Below, in pieces: positions 15,391 through 23,064 of a DNA stretch of 41,235 bases. Each line of letters begins with the position of its first letter. Within the stretch, counting starts at the first letter, position 1. The stretch spans positions 1-41,235 of the forward strand of contig JAIQFY010000046.1 in the NCBI GenBank assembly GCA_020072965.1. The letters are read 5' to 3'. This DNA is from Terriglobia bacterium. Its GTDB lineage: Bacteria > Acidobacteriota > Terriglobia > JAIQFV01. The notes beneath the pieces are model-generated. The model ran no database searches and was not told the DNA's origin. It saw only the letters and a list, made by a program, of their open reading frames with translations. Both the position numbers and the translations under genes were made by a program.

Positions 15391-16011
15391 TTACTTGTAT
15401 GGGAATAAGTCAGGATCCCTGGAATGGAGAATCTCGCCCAAACGCGCCTCCGCCCGTGATAGAGCGACGCCCACATTATTAACTGTCATGTCCATGTCCG
15501 CAGCAATTTCCGCGTAGCTCTGCTGTCGAAAATATCTCCGTTGAAGCAGTTCCTGATCGCGTTGTGAAAGGCTTGCACTGGCCTTTCGGACCATACGCCT
15601 TCGTTCCTCAAGGGCGGCCAGTTTTTCGGGATTGATCTCATTGCAGCCGGGCTCCGGACCCGCGTCGTCTCCCTTTTCCGATTCGGATTCTCCCGACCGG
15701 TTGCGTGCGGAAGGATGACTCCGAAAATGGTCGGCAGCAAGATTTCTAACGATAATGCCCAGATAGGGGACAAAGGATCCGCTCCCCTGCCAGTGACGCA
15801 ATCGCCGGTAGTCGCCTTCCCACAGGCGCAGCCAGACCTGCTGAAAGATGTCTTCCGCATCTTCCTGGCTGAGGCGAAAATCGCGCTTGAGAACGCAAAA
15901 GACAAATCGACTGAAGCGCTCGACGAACAGGTCGGCGGCGTGGGAATTCCCGCTCAAAATAAGATTTATCAACTCGCGGTCGTTCGCGTTGGACATTAAA
16001 GCAGCACTCAT
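15391..16011 (-). CDS. ECF-type RNA polymerase sigma factor
   Basis: This encodes 206 residues. Region 2 covers about 25-95 (LSQEDAEDIFQQVWLRLWEG, then GSFVPYLGIIVRNLAADHFR). Region 4 covers about 140-195 (LSQRDQELLQRRYFRQQSYA, EIAADMDMTVNNVGVALSRA). Regions 1.2 and 3 are missing, as in extracytoplasmic-function sigma factors. The linker (100-135) is acidic and Glu/Ser-rich. Two ATG starts are possible (16011 and 15996) and neither has a clear ribosome site. The zinc-finger protein downstream is the likely anti-sigma factor. Confidence 0.9.
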   Translation of the reverse strand: MSAALMSNANDRELINLILSGNSHAADLFVERFSRFVFCVLKRDFRLSQEDAEDIFQQVWLRLWEGDYRRLRHWQGSGSFVPYLGIIVRNLAADHFRSHPSARNRSGESESEKGDDAGPEPGCNEINPEKLAALEERRRMVRKASASLSQRDQELLQRRYFRQQSYAEIAADMDMTVNNVGVALSRAEARLGEILHSRDPDLFPYK

Positions 16012-16435
16012 TTTTTATGGAATACGCAAGCTCCCAACCCGTTGGATTTGAATCGCGCAGGTAGCCTGGCCGAGTCCGCTCGTACCTCGTAAGCAGCAGT
16101 TGACCCTTCGCATTGATGCCGATGTCCTGAGTTGGTTTCCGTTGCAAGGCTCCGGTTACCAAACCCGCATCAACCAGTTGTTAAGGACCTATATGCAGGC
16201 GCATCGTCCGCGATGACTGGAGCAACTCGGCCCGGTCCCTCAAAGTTGTAGGCCGGGTCCCCCGACCCGGTGTTTGCCGAATCCATCGGCGTCATCCGCG
16301 AAATCTGTGGATCAAAGAATGGCCTAATGCAGAAAAGGGGTCAGGCCGCGACAATCCTGACCCCTTTTGTATCTTCGAATATCAAAAATGGATAGTGGAA
16401 ATGCGACCCCAATCATAAGTCCTGGCACCTTCCTT
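16012..16435. other. Gap upstream of the sigma factor gene
   Basis: About 420 bp without a supportable gene. It holds a third partial copy of the CATCCGCGAAATCTGTGG repeat (16292-16315) and the hairpin at 16333-16368. The sigma factor promoter must lie here but I could not identify it. Confidence 0.5.
16333..16368 (-). terminator. 13-bp perfect hairpin, possible terminator
   Basis: AAAAGGGGTCAGG (16333-16345) and CCTGACCCCTTTT (16356-16368) pair perfectly around a 10-base loop. On the minus strand the stem ends in TTTT, 67 bp after the stop of the nuclease-like gene. The GGTCAGG core also resembles solitary repeat ends elsewhere in the window, so it could be a mobile-element remnant instead. 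Confidence 0.4.
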
Positions 16436-17209
16436 TTAGACCGCCCGCTTCGCAGGCAGTAACGGATTCCAACGAAGGCAATCCGCATAAAAGCGGCGAA
16501 GTCCGACCGCGCTGGGCGGGTCGACAGCCTCAATCTGGTCAAGCACCGCCTCCCAGCTAACAACCACGATACGGCAACGAGCCAGCACGGCCGCGAAGGC
16601 CCTGTCGCACCACTCCAGGGTGGCCGCATCGAAGGCTTCGGCCCGTTTTCTAACGGCACGGCCAATGTCCTCGCTGTTAACCAGTCGAAATGCTCCCTCC
16701 TGAATTCTAGCGCTGGGCGCCAACACGACGAAGCCGCAGTTGGTGATGGACGCTCCACAGTCAGGTTGAGACTCTAGGAGATGCGCGATGCAGGCGACAT
16801 TCCGGGCTGCTTGATTGTAGTCAGGCGCGTGCTTGATGCCCGGCGAGAGCCCGCTCGCCAGCTTGGCCTCTACGACTGTGAGTTGTCGAGCATCAGCCAG
16901 AAGCTCGATATCGCCGCGACCGCCGGGACGAAGCTGGAAATGACCGATCACTGCGTCTGCATGGGTGAAGCCCTCACCAGACGCGTCGCCACGACTCCGC
17001 GGTTTGAAACGGCTGCCCAGTAGCGCCTCTGAATACCACGAGCTGCCCTCGTCGAAAGGGAGCGCGGAGATAGAGCGCGGATGAGCAGACGCCCAGTCCA
17101 GGACGAGCCGGAGCATCCAGCCTTCGTTGAAGAGCTCGGTGGCCGGAAGGATTGACTCTCCACTGCCACATCTCAACAGGAGTTCAGCCACGCGCTGACT
17201 CGGATTCAT
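16436..17209 (-). CDS. PD-(D/E)XK nuclease-like protein
   Basis: The 257 residues contain a probable PD-(D/E)XK core: GDIELLADARQLTVVEAKLA, with Asp at the start of one strand and VVEAK at the end of the next. A helix with a conserved-looking YNQAARNVACIAHLL follows, as in many nuclease-fold proteins that place a Gln/Asn after the core. An N-terminal region (1-85) precedes it. I cannot name a family. There is no methyltransferase, helicase or specificity gene next to it, so a restriction or defence role is only a possibility. It stands alone between repeat-filled gaps. Confidence 0.65.
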   Translation of the reverse strand: MNPSQRVAELLLRCGSGESILPATELFNEGWMLRLVLDWASAHPRSISALPFDEGSSWYSEALLGSRFKPRSRGDASGEGFTHADAVIGHFQLRPGGRGDIELLADARQLTVVEAKLASGLSPGIKHAPDYNQAARNVACIAHLLESQPDCGASITNCGFVVLAPSARIQEGAFRLVNSEDIGRAVRKRAEAFDAATLEWCDRAFAAVLARCRIVVVSWEAVLDQIEAVDPPSAVGLRRFYADCLRWNPLLPAKRAV

Positions 17210-17760
17210 AGTGCATTCCCCCTTGCGGTCTAATCAGGATGGTGCCGGGTCTCAAAGATCAACAAGTCCACGGGCCAAGTCTTGACTACGGCCACCTGAT
17301 TCAAAATAAAACCCAAATTTGAGCGTGTGGAAAACCTAAAATGGACTTGTCCCCTAGCCAATCCGATGACAACGGCTGGACTTTTCCACCGCCGTGAAAC
17401 TGGCGTGGCTAGAATTCTATGTCTTCAGTAGACGGGTAGATGGTACCACCTGACGTGGCACCATTATTGAACTTTCGATTTTTGAGACCTGGCACCAACG
17501 TTCTTTGTTGAAAATTTAGACTTGACCCCAAAATGCTTCGCTCGTTCTACGCACATATCGTTCCCGCGGCGAACGATGTGTGCGCCACCCTGTCCGCTCG
17601 TAACGGAGCTGGAGAATAGTGAGTTGGAAGTCGTACCCCGATGAATCGGGGTGGGTGGAAAATGAGTTGGTCGTTAACGACCGACCCGGGTATGCGGGCA
17701 ACCCCGATGAATCGGGGTATCTGCTCCAGGGGGGGTTCGCTACCCGCCATGGTTGGAAGA

Positions 17761-17815
17761 AAATCCAAATCCCAAATTCCAAACAAAAATCAAATTCCAA
17801 AATCCACAAAACCCA
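17761..17815. repeat. AT-rich dispersed repeat
   Basis: AAATCCAAATCCCAAATTCC and similar units, the same family as 156-215, in plus orientation. Confidence 0.7.
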
Positions 17816-18163
17816 GGAAGAGACAAAGGGGGAGACACTGGCTTCAGAAAAGTTTCTAAGTACAGGAGAGGAAGCCGTGTCCCCTATTTCTGGATGCGAT
17901 GCGCAGGCATGCAAAGAGCACATGCCTGCGCCACCCGATGAAGGCGGTCGTCACGGCGTATTTGTAAATCGAACCAATCAGAAAACTTCGACTGTCCCCC
18001 GACACCCCATAATTAATGACTATCTCGCCCGCAAGATTTGTCGGGACCTGCATATCCCTGAACCTTAAACCACCCAACGGCCGATTCGAGCGGAGGGCAA
18101 TCCCGGATTGTTCAATATTCAATGAAGTTGGCAGTCTCCATTCATCGGGTCCTGCTGAAAAGC

Positions 18164-18219
18164 AAATTCCAAATTCCAAACCGCCAAATTCCAAACAAAA
18201 CTTAAATTCCAAAATCCAA
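18164..18219. repeat. AT-rich dispersed repeat
   Basis: CAAATTCCAAATTCCAAACC followed by AAATTCCAAACAAAAC and AATTCCAAAATCCAAG; same family and orientation as 17761 and 18309. Confidence 0.7.
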
Positions 18220-18308
18220 GGAAAAGACGAGGAGCAGGGGTGGAAGCCTTGATTTATCGGGTCCTGACTCTCAGGCGGGTTTAAACTTCAGCGCCCCTTA
18301 ATTGAAGC

Positions 18309-18360
18309 AAATTCCAAATTCCAAACCGCCAAAATCCAAACAAAAACCAAAATCCAAATC
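18309..18360. repeat. AT-rich dispersed repeat
   Basis: AAATTCCAAATTCCAAACCG followed by AAAATCCAAACAAAAACC; nearly the same as the copy at 18164, about 145 bp away. Confidence 0.7.
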
Positions 18361-18362
18361 TG

Positions 18363-18447
18363 CATTTCGGATCTGGCCCAGATTGTAAATAGGGAAATAC
18401 CCCCCTGGGGAAGCCTAAAGCGGATTTCGAATTCCCATTCTGAATCA
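18363..18447. repeat. Direct repeat left of the first ADOP gene
   Basis: CATTTCGGATCTGGCCCAGA and the bases that follow (ATTGTAAATAGGGAAATACC, CTGGGGAAGC) match 21157-21238 in the same orientation with scattered differences. The pair brackets the permease gene at 18673. Confidence 0.65.
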
Positions 18448-18672
18448 ATGCCGCAAGCTGGAATGGTTGTCCGCTTCTGGGATGGTTCAATCCCACAATC
18501 GGGCGGAGGTGCTCCCTTCCCGGACCTTACCTACCCCGCTAAGTCCTGTCATTGCAATTGAAAACTCGTAATCTCTCATTGGTAAGAAAGATGCTATTTG
18601 CAATGCTGCGGACAAAGCTACGGCAAGGAATTCTCGCCCTGGGAGCGAGTGTGGTGAGAGGAGGGGTGGAGG

Positions 18673-21132
18673 ATGGGAGACCTCATCAGTGATCTTCGCC
18701 AGGCGATCCGGATGATGCTGGGCAATCCCGGCTTCACTGTGGTGGCGGTCCTCACCCTGGCGCTCGGCATCGGCGCGAACACCACGATTTTCAGTTGGAT
18801 CAATTCGGCATTGCTCAATCCGGTTCCCGGACTGGACCGCCCCAGCGAGGTGGTGGCGATGACCCAGGGCAAGTCCGGGGACAATCCCCTCGGTTTTTCA
18901 TATCCTGATCTCGAAGCCATGCGCGACGGGCAACAGAGTTTTACCGGCATCACGGCGTGCGGCTTCACGGCGATGAGCCTGACTGGAAAGGGTAAACCGG
19001 AGCGCGTTTGGGGCATGGTCGCCACGGCGAATTACTTCGATGTCCTGGGCGTGCGGCCGATCTTGGGACGCGGCTTTCTCCCCGCGGAGGACGAGAAGCC
19101 GGGAGGCGCGCCCGTGGCGGTCATCAGCCACCGGTTCTGGCAAACGCATTTCGGTGGGAATCCGAACATCGTGGGCCAGACCCTTGAAATCAACCAGCAC
19201 CCCTACACCATTGTGGGCGTCACGCCGGCCGTGTTTCAGGGGAGCCAGACGGGGGTGCGAACCGAGATCTGGCTTCCGGTCATGATGGAAGCCCAAGTGA
19301 ACCCGCAGGGCGACCTGCTTCATGACCATCACTACTTCTGGTTACTTGCGTTTGGACGGTTGAAGCCGGGCGTCGCGCTGACGCAGGCGCAGGAGGAAAT
19401 GACGCTGCGACTGAAGCGGGAGGCAAAGAATTATCCCGAGGAGCACAAAGGGCACGACAGCGTGACGGTGTACCCGCTGTGGCGCAACCCTTACGGCATG
19501 AATTATTTTCTCGCGACGCTGCTGCCCATCCTGATGTCCATTGCCGGGCTCGTGCTGCTGCTGGCCTGCGCGAACGTGGCCAATCTGGTGCTGGTGCGGG
19601 CGGTGGGGCGGCGGCGTGAAATCGCCATTCGCATGTCGCTGGGGGCGAGCCGATGGCGGCTGGTGCGGCAACTGCTGGTGGAAAGCCTGATGGTGGCGAT
19701 GGCCGGAGGCGCGGTCGCCTTGTTGATCACGGTCTGGACGGCCGGAACCCTCATGAAGTTCGTGTCAGACGGGGGGGACGGTGGAGGCGGCTTCCCGATC
19801 TCGCTTATCGTCCGGGTGGACCGTACGGTGCTGCTGGCAACGCTGGCGATCTCGGCGCTCACCGCCTTGATTTTCGGGATTCTGCCGGCGCTGCGGGCTT
19901 CGAGCGAAGCGCCGGTGACCGTGTTGAAAGAGGACACCGGCAGCGCTTCGGGCAGCCTGCGAAAGGCGCGCCTCGCGAGCGGGCTGGTGGTGGCACAAGT
20001 CTCGCTGTCCCTGCTTCTGCTGATCTGCGCGGGTTTGCTCATTCGCAGCTTCCGGAGCGCGCAGCAGATCGATCCCGGATTCAATCCACATAACGTGCTG
20101 AACGCCTCCTACGATCTGTTTACCGCAGGATACTCCGAGGCGAGCGGGGCGGAGTTCAATCGCCAGCTCGTCGCGAAAGTGGAAGCGCTGCCGGGCATGG
20201 AGTCGGTGGCCCTCGCGGATCACGTGCCGCTGGAATTTGACCATGGTTCGACCAGCGTGAAGCCCGAGGGCTACGTCCCGCAGGCGGATGAATTGATGGA
20301 GACGCAAGAGGCCATCATCACGCCGAATTATTTCCGGACCCTGCAGATTCCCCTGGTGAAGGGACGCGACTTCACGCTCGAGGACACGAAGAGTTCGCAG
20401 CGCGCGGTTATTGTCAACGAAGCCTTTGCGAATCGCTACTGGCCGAATCAGGAAGCGCTCGGCAAGCAGCTCAATTCCGACTTGACGCACGAATGGTTCA
20501 CGGTGGTCGGCGTGGCTCGCGACAGCAAAATGACCAGCCTGAATGAAAAGCCGACGCCCTTCGTGTTTCTGCCGTTGTATCAGGTCTACCGGCCGACCGT
20601 GACGCTGCTTGCAAGGACGACGGGCGATCCGCTGATTTTAGACAAGACGGTCGAGAAAACGATCCATGATCTGAATGCCGACCTGGTGGTCTTCGACGTG
20701 GGGTCGCTCGAATCGGGCGAGCAAATTGCCAGTTTCCCCCAGCGCCTCGCTGGAACCTTTGTGGGCGCCTTCGGGCTGCTCGCGCTGGTCCTCGCGGCGG
20801 TCGGAATTTACGGCGTCACGGCCTACACCACACGTCAGCGCACCCATGAAATCGGCATCCGCATGGCGCTGGGTGCAAACAAAGATAACATTCTGCGGCT
20901 CGTGCTCCGCCACGGGGTTCGGTTGACGTTCGTCGGGGTGGGCCTGGGCCTGGCAGGGTCCTTCGCCCTGACGCGCTACTTGAGCAGCTTGCTGCTGGGC
21001 GTGACGAGCACTGATGCGCTGACCTTTTCTTTGGTGGCGGTTCTGCTCTGCGCCGTGGCGCTCTTCGCCTCCTTCATTCCCGCGCGCCGCGCCATGCGCG
21101 TGGATCCAGTGGTGGCGCTGAGATACGAATAG
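18673..21132 (+). CDS. ADOP-type permease (MacB/FtsX family), solo copy
   Basis: This encodes 819 residues. GAGGAG lies about 10 bases before the ATG. It begins directly with DLRQAIRMMLGNPGFTVVAV and [19 protein letters not shown], the first membrane helix of the MacB/FtsX permease fold. A periplasmic core domain follows, then three helices with the family motif ANLVLVRAVGRRREIAIRMS (about 305-325). A second membrane/core unit ends in RQRTHEIGIRMALGANKDNI and PARRAMRVDPVVALRYE. Such double-length permeases without an ATPase gene are typical of acidobacteria. Substrate unknown; MacB relatives move lipopeptides, peptides or lipoproteins or transmit force across the membrane. It lacks the N-terminal linker of the PadR-associated copies and has no PadR neighbour. 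Confidence 0.93.
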   Translation: MGDLISDLRQAIRMMLGNPGFTVVAVLTLALGIGANTTIFSWINSALLNPVPGLDRPSEVVAMTQGKSGDNPLGFSYPDLEAMRDGQQSFTGITACGFTAMSLTGKGKPERVWGMVATANYFDVLGVRPILGRGFLPAEDEKPGGAPVAVISHRFWQTHFGGNPNIVGQTLEINQHPYTIVGVTPAVFQGSQTGVRTEIWLPVMMEAQVNPQGDLLHDHHYFWLLAFGRLKPGVALTQAQEEMTLRLKREAKNYPEEHKGHDSVTVYPLWRNPYGMNYFLATLLPILMSIAGLVLLLACANVANLVLVRAVGRRREIAIRMSLGASRWRLVRQLLVESLMVAMAGGAVALLITVWTAGTLMKFVSDGGDGGGGFPISLIVRVDRTVLLATLAISALTALIFGILPALRASSEAPVTVLKEDTGSASGSLRKARLASGLVVAQVSLSLLLLICAGLLIRSFRSAQQIDPGFNPHNVLNASYDLFTAGYSEASGAEFNRQLVAKVEALPGMESVALADHVPLEFDHGSTSVKPEGYVPQADELMETQEAIITPNYFRTLQIPLVKGRDFTLEDTKSSQRAVIVNEAFANRYWPNQEALGKQLNSDLTHEWFTVVGVARDSKMTSLNEKPTPFVFLPLYQVYRPTVTLLARTTGDPLILDKTVEKTIHDLNADLVVFDVGSLESGEQIASFPQRLAGTFVGAFGLLALVLAAVGIYGVTAYTTRQRTHEIGIRMALGANKDNILRLVLRHGVRLTFVGVGLGLAGSFALTRYLSSLLLGVTSTDALTFSLVAVLLCAVALFASFIPARRAMRVDPVVALRYE

Positions 21133-21156
21133 TTTAAAAAGCAAATTTCAAACCTC

Positions 21157-21238
21157 CATTTCGGGTTTGGCGCAGATTGTAGATAGGGAGATGTGCCCCC
21201 CTGGGAAAGCATAATGCGGTTTTCGATTTTGAATGGGC
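21157..21238. repeat. Direct repeat right of the first ADOP gene
   Basis: CATTTCGGGTTTGGCGCAGA with ATTGTAGATAGGGAGATGTG after it; second copy of the repeat at 18363-18447. A shorter piece (GCGAGATTGTAGATAGG) recurs at about 41094-41110 after another ADOP gene. Confidence 0.65.
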
Positions 21239-21798
21239 CCCATCCGAGGGGAGGCCTTATCCGGGCTCAGGAAGGTCTGACGAAAGGGGCAAGGGTGTCA
21301 GCGAATAGTAGTCCCGGGTCTCAAAATTCAAGAAGTAGACTCGTTGATTGTTTAGACCACACCCCATCAACTGGATGCCAAGCTTCATCTCAGAAGAGAA
21401 AAATTGAAAATGTAGACTTGACCAACAAAAATTCTTTCGCCCCGCAAGCGGGGCTCGGATGTCATTGGGGAGACCGGTACCCCACCCTCGCTCCACCCCG
21501 CAAAGAACGCGGGACGGAGCGAGGGTGGGGTTACAATCTTCGAGCCCTCCGGGCCTAAAGCGGAGGGTCCCGCCGCGGCGGAGATCACGGGCTCTTGCGA
21601 CCGGCAGGGAAAAACCCGGGAGCCCCAAGAACGGGATCCCGGCTACCAAAACCCATGCGAGTCGATCTTCCCGGGACAACGAATGTCACTATGAGTTGAA
21701 ATCATACATAAGTGAGATTTGCCGAATGTTGAAGACTTTTGCGTCCCGTTGAGCAGTTTCCACCATTCATTAGTGCTCACAAAGAGGGGAAGCTCAAA
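21239..21798. other. Gap with strong hairpins before the candidate selenoprotein gene
   Basis: No gene is supportable. Visible structures are a hairpin CGCCCCGCAAGCGGGGC near 21439-21456, a long hairpin whose arms are CCCCACCCTCGCTCC (21480-21494) and GGAGCGAGGGTGGGG (21517-21531), one copy of the GC palindrome CCGCCGCGGCGG near 21571, and a single arm of the GTCAAGTCTAAATTTT family near 21402-21422. GAGGGG at 21784-21789 is the ribosome site of the next gene. Confidence 0.5.
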
Positions 21799-23031
21799 AT
21801 GGAGAGCAACAACGTTCCGAGTTCACACGGGTCTCGATCCTATGAGGGCACATTCCTCAAACTCCAATTGAAGACTTGGGGTAAGGAATACCTGTCAGGA
21901 CTGCGTGTAGGCAGAGCACTGCGACACAACCGTCATTTGCGGCGAAGGCGATCCGGTGTCATGAGCTTATTCTTATACCTGGGCCTCCTGCTCATGGCGC
22001 ATGGGTCATACGGCCAGGAACCCCGGGCGCAGATCAGTTTACAGATCGGCCGGCTTGAACATGCCATAAACTCCGCTCCCGACTCCGATCAATCCGCGGA
22101 TGACACAGCAAGTCTTCAACAGGTCAGGAAAGCCTTCGATGCCGGCTACGTATATGCCAGCTTGTATGGCCTTGAGCCGGCCATGCTCCACATCACCACC
22201 CTCCAATACACCCTTTCCAAGAGCACCCTGGAATCGAAGGGCCTGGAAGCTTTTGAAGAGGAATGGCTACGGGTAGGAACGCAGCTGGACAAGGAAGAAC
22301 AAAGCTTGACCGGGACAAGTCTCGCATCGCTCCCTTCAGCGGTAAGGGCGATGGTTGAGGCCGCCCAGGTGCAGAGCCGTACTTACTACCAGGCGGCGCG
22401 GCTGTATGGCCGGGAAACCACCACGCAGTACGGACTCCAGTACCTCGGCCTCTCCAAAGGGTATCTCGACTTTGCGGTCTGGTGCAGCCAATTGCAATTT
22501 CCCACGAGCCCATCGTGGAAGGCCCACTCCCCCGGGGACGAGATCGCGGCGCTGGAAAGGGACGTCATCCGATCCTACAACCAGCCCCAGGCCTTGAAAC
22601 AAAATGAGCAGTTCATTGGGATCAGCTCGCGGTTGAAATTCGCCAGGGAACTCGACGAGCAGGGAAGATGGGAAGCCGCGCTGCAGGTCTACCTGAACGC
22701 GTCCCTCGCCTTCGGCCTGATCGACCCGCCTTCAACAGAAGGCTCGAAGCTCAGCACACTGCAAAAGGAAAGCAAAGATCTGCGCAACCGTCTGGCCGCA
22801 GGCCCTCTTGACCAGAGCCTCGGTCAATTGTACTGGGAAATTGCCCAGCTCGACCTGGAGGGGCTGGCAAGCAAGAAGATCGACAATGAGAACGCCAATC
22901 ATGCCGGCGTCCTTCTGAAGGAGGTTTTACCCCGGTACCTGCGCTACCTCGAGCACAGTGCTGTCACGGCCTCCGCCGCCCTGGCCGCCGCTAAAGTCAC
23001 GGTCACGCTGGTCCGCTGGCCGTACACTTGA
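21799..23031 (+). CDS. N-terminal part of candidate selenoprotein (helical secreted protein)
   Basis: Read to the TGA at 23029-23031 this gives 410 residues. The ATG at 21799 has GAGGGG 9 bases upstream. A basic stretch (HNRHLRRRRSG) precedes a hydrophobic segment MSLFLYLGLLLMAHGSYGQ, an internal export signal; an alternative start at 21961 would begin exactly there. The exported part is almost all helical and repeat-like, with Tyr/Leu/Ala-rich helices reminiscent of TPR proteins, but I recognise no named family. The last 12 residues before the TGA (KVTVTLVRWPYT) look like the first strand of a thioredoxin fold and make no sense as a protein end. I regard this as the front part of a longer protein (see 21799-23778). 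Confidence 0.8.
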   Translation: MESNNVPSSHGSRSYEGTFLKLQLKTWGKEYLSGLRVGRALRHNRHLRRRRSGVMSLFLYLGLLLMAHGSYGQEPRAQISLQIGRLEHAINSAPDSDQSADDTASLQQVRKAFDAGYVYASLYGLEPAMLHITTLQYTLSKSTLESKGLEAFEEEWLRVGTQLDKEEQSLTGTSLASLPSAVRAMVEAAQVQSRTYYQAARLYGRETTTQYGLQYLGLSKGYLDFAVWCSQLQFPTSPSWKAHSPGDEIAALERDVIRSYNQPQALKQNEQFIGISSRLKFARELDEQGRWEAALQVYLNASLAFGLIDPPSTEGSKLSTLQKESKDLRNRLAAGPLDQSLGQLYWEIAQLDLEGLASKKIDNENANHAGVLLKEVLPRYLRYLEHSAVTASAALAAAKVTVTLVRWPYT

Positions 23032-23036
23032 CATCT

Positions 23037-23064
23037 CTGTGATCCGGCAAGTTTGCTGGCACAG
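23037..23064 (+). promoter_or_regulatory. Candidate bacterial SECIS element
   Basis: Lower stem CTGTG (23037-23041) pairs with CACAG (23060-23064). A two-base AU bulge (23042-23043) sits on the 5' side. Upper stem CCGGCA (23044-23049) pairs with TGCTGG (23054-23059), including one G-U pair, around the loop AGUU (23050-23053). The loop begins 18 bases after the TGA and has G then U at its second and third positions. In E. coli fdhF, SelB contacts G23 and U24, counted from the U of UGA; here positions 23 and 24 are also G and U. Confidence 0.55.

Larger units (their letters stand above)
17210..18672. other. Repeat-filled gap of about 1.45 kb
   Basis: I see no convincing gene. Contents include a single arm of the GTCAAGTCTAAATTTT family near 17512-17532 (reverse orientation), two identical palindromes CCCCGATGAATCGGGG at 17636-17651 and 17702-17717, three AT-rich dispersed repeats and one copy of a CATTTCGG repeat (18363). 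Open frames here mostly translate repeats. A 33-codon frame at 18591-18692 overlaps the next permease start. Confidence 0.55.

Noticed and set aside
17619-18068. 149-codon plus-strand frame in the repeat-filled gap
   Set aside because: Much of the translation comes from palindromes and AT-rich repeats, and there is no ribosome site.
20638-21144. Minus-strand frames inside ADOP genes (here and at 19503, 26384 and 28196)
   Set aside because: Antisense shadows of GC-rich permease genes, with Arg/His/Gln-rich nonsense sequence.
23029-23031. The TGA as an ordinary stop between two genes
   Set aside because: The upstream product would end in the middle of a thioredoxin fold and the downstream one would start with TTG, lacking ribosome site, strand 1, active-site residue and export signal. 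A nonsense mutation remains possible, but the SECIS-like hairpin argues for recoding.
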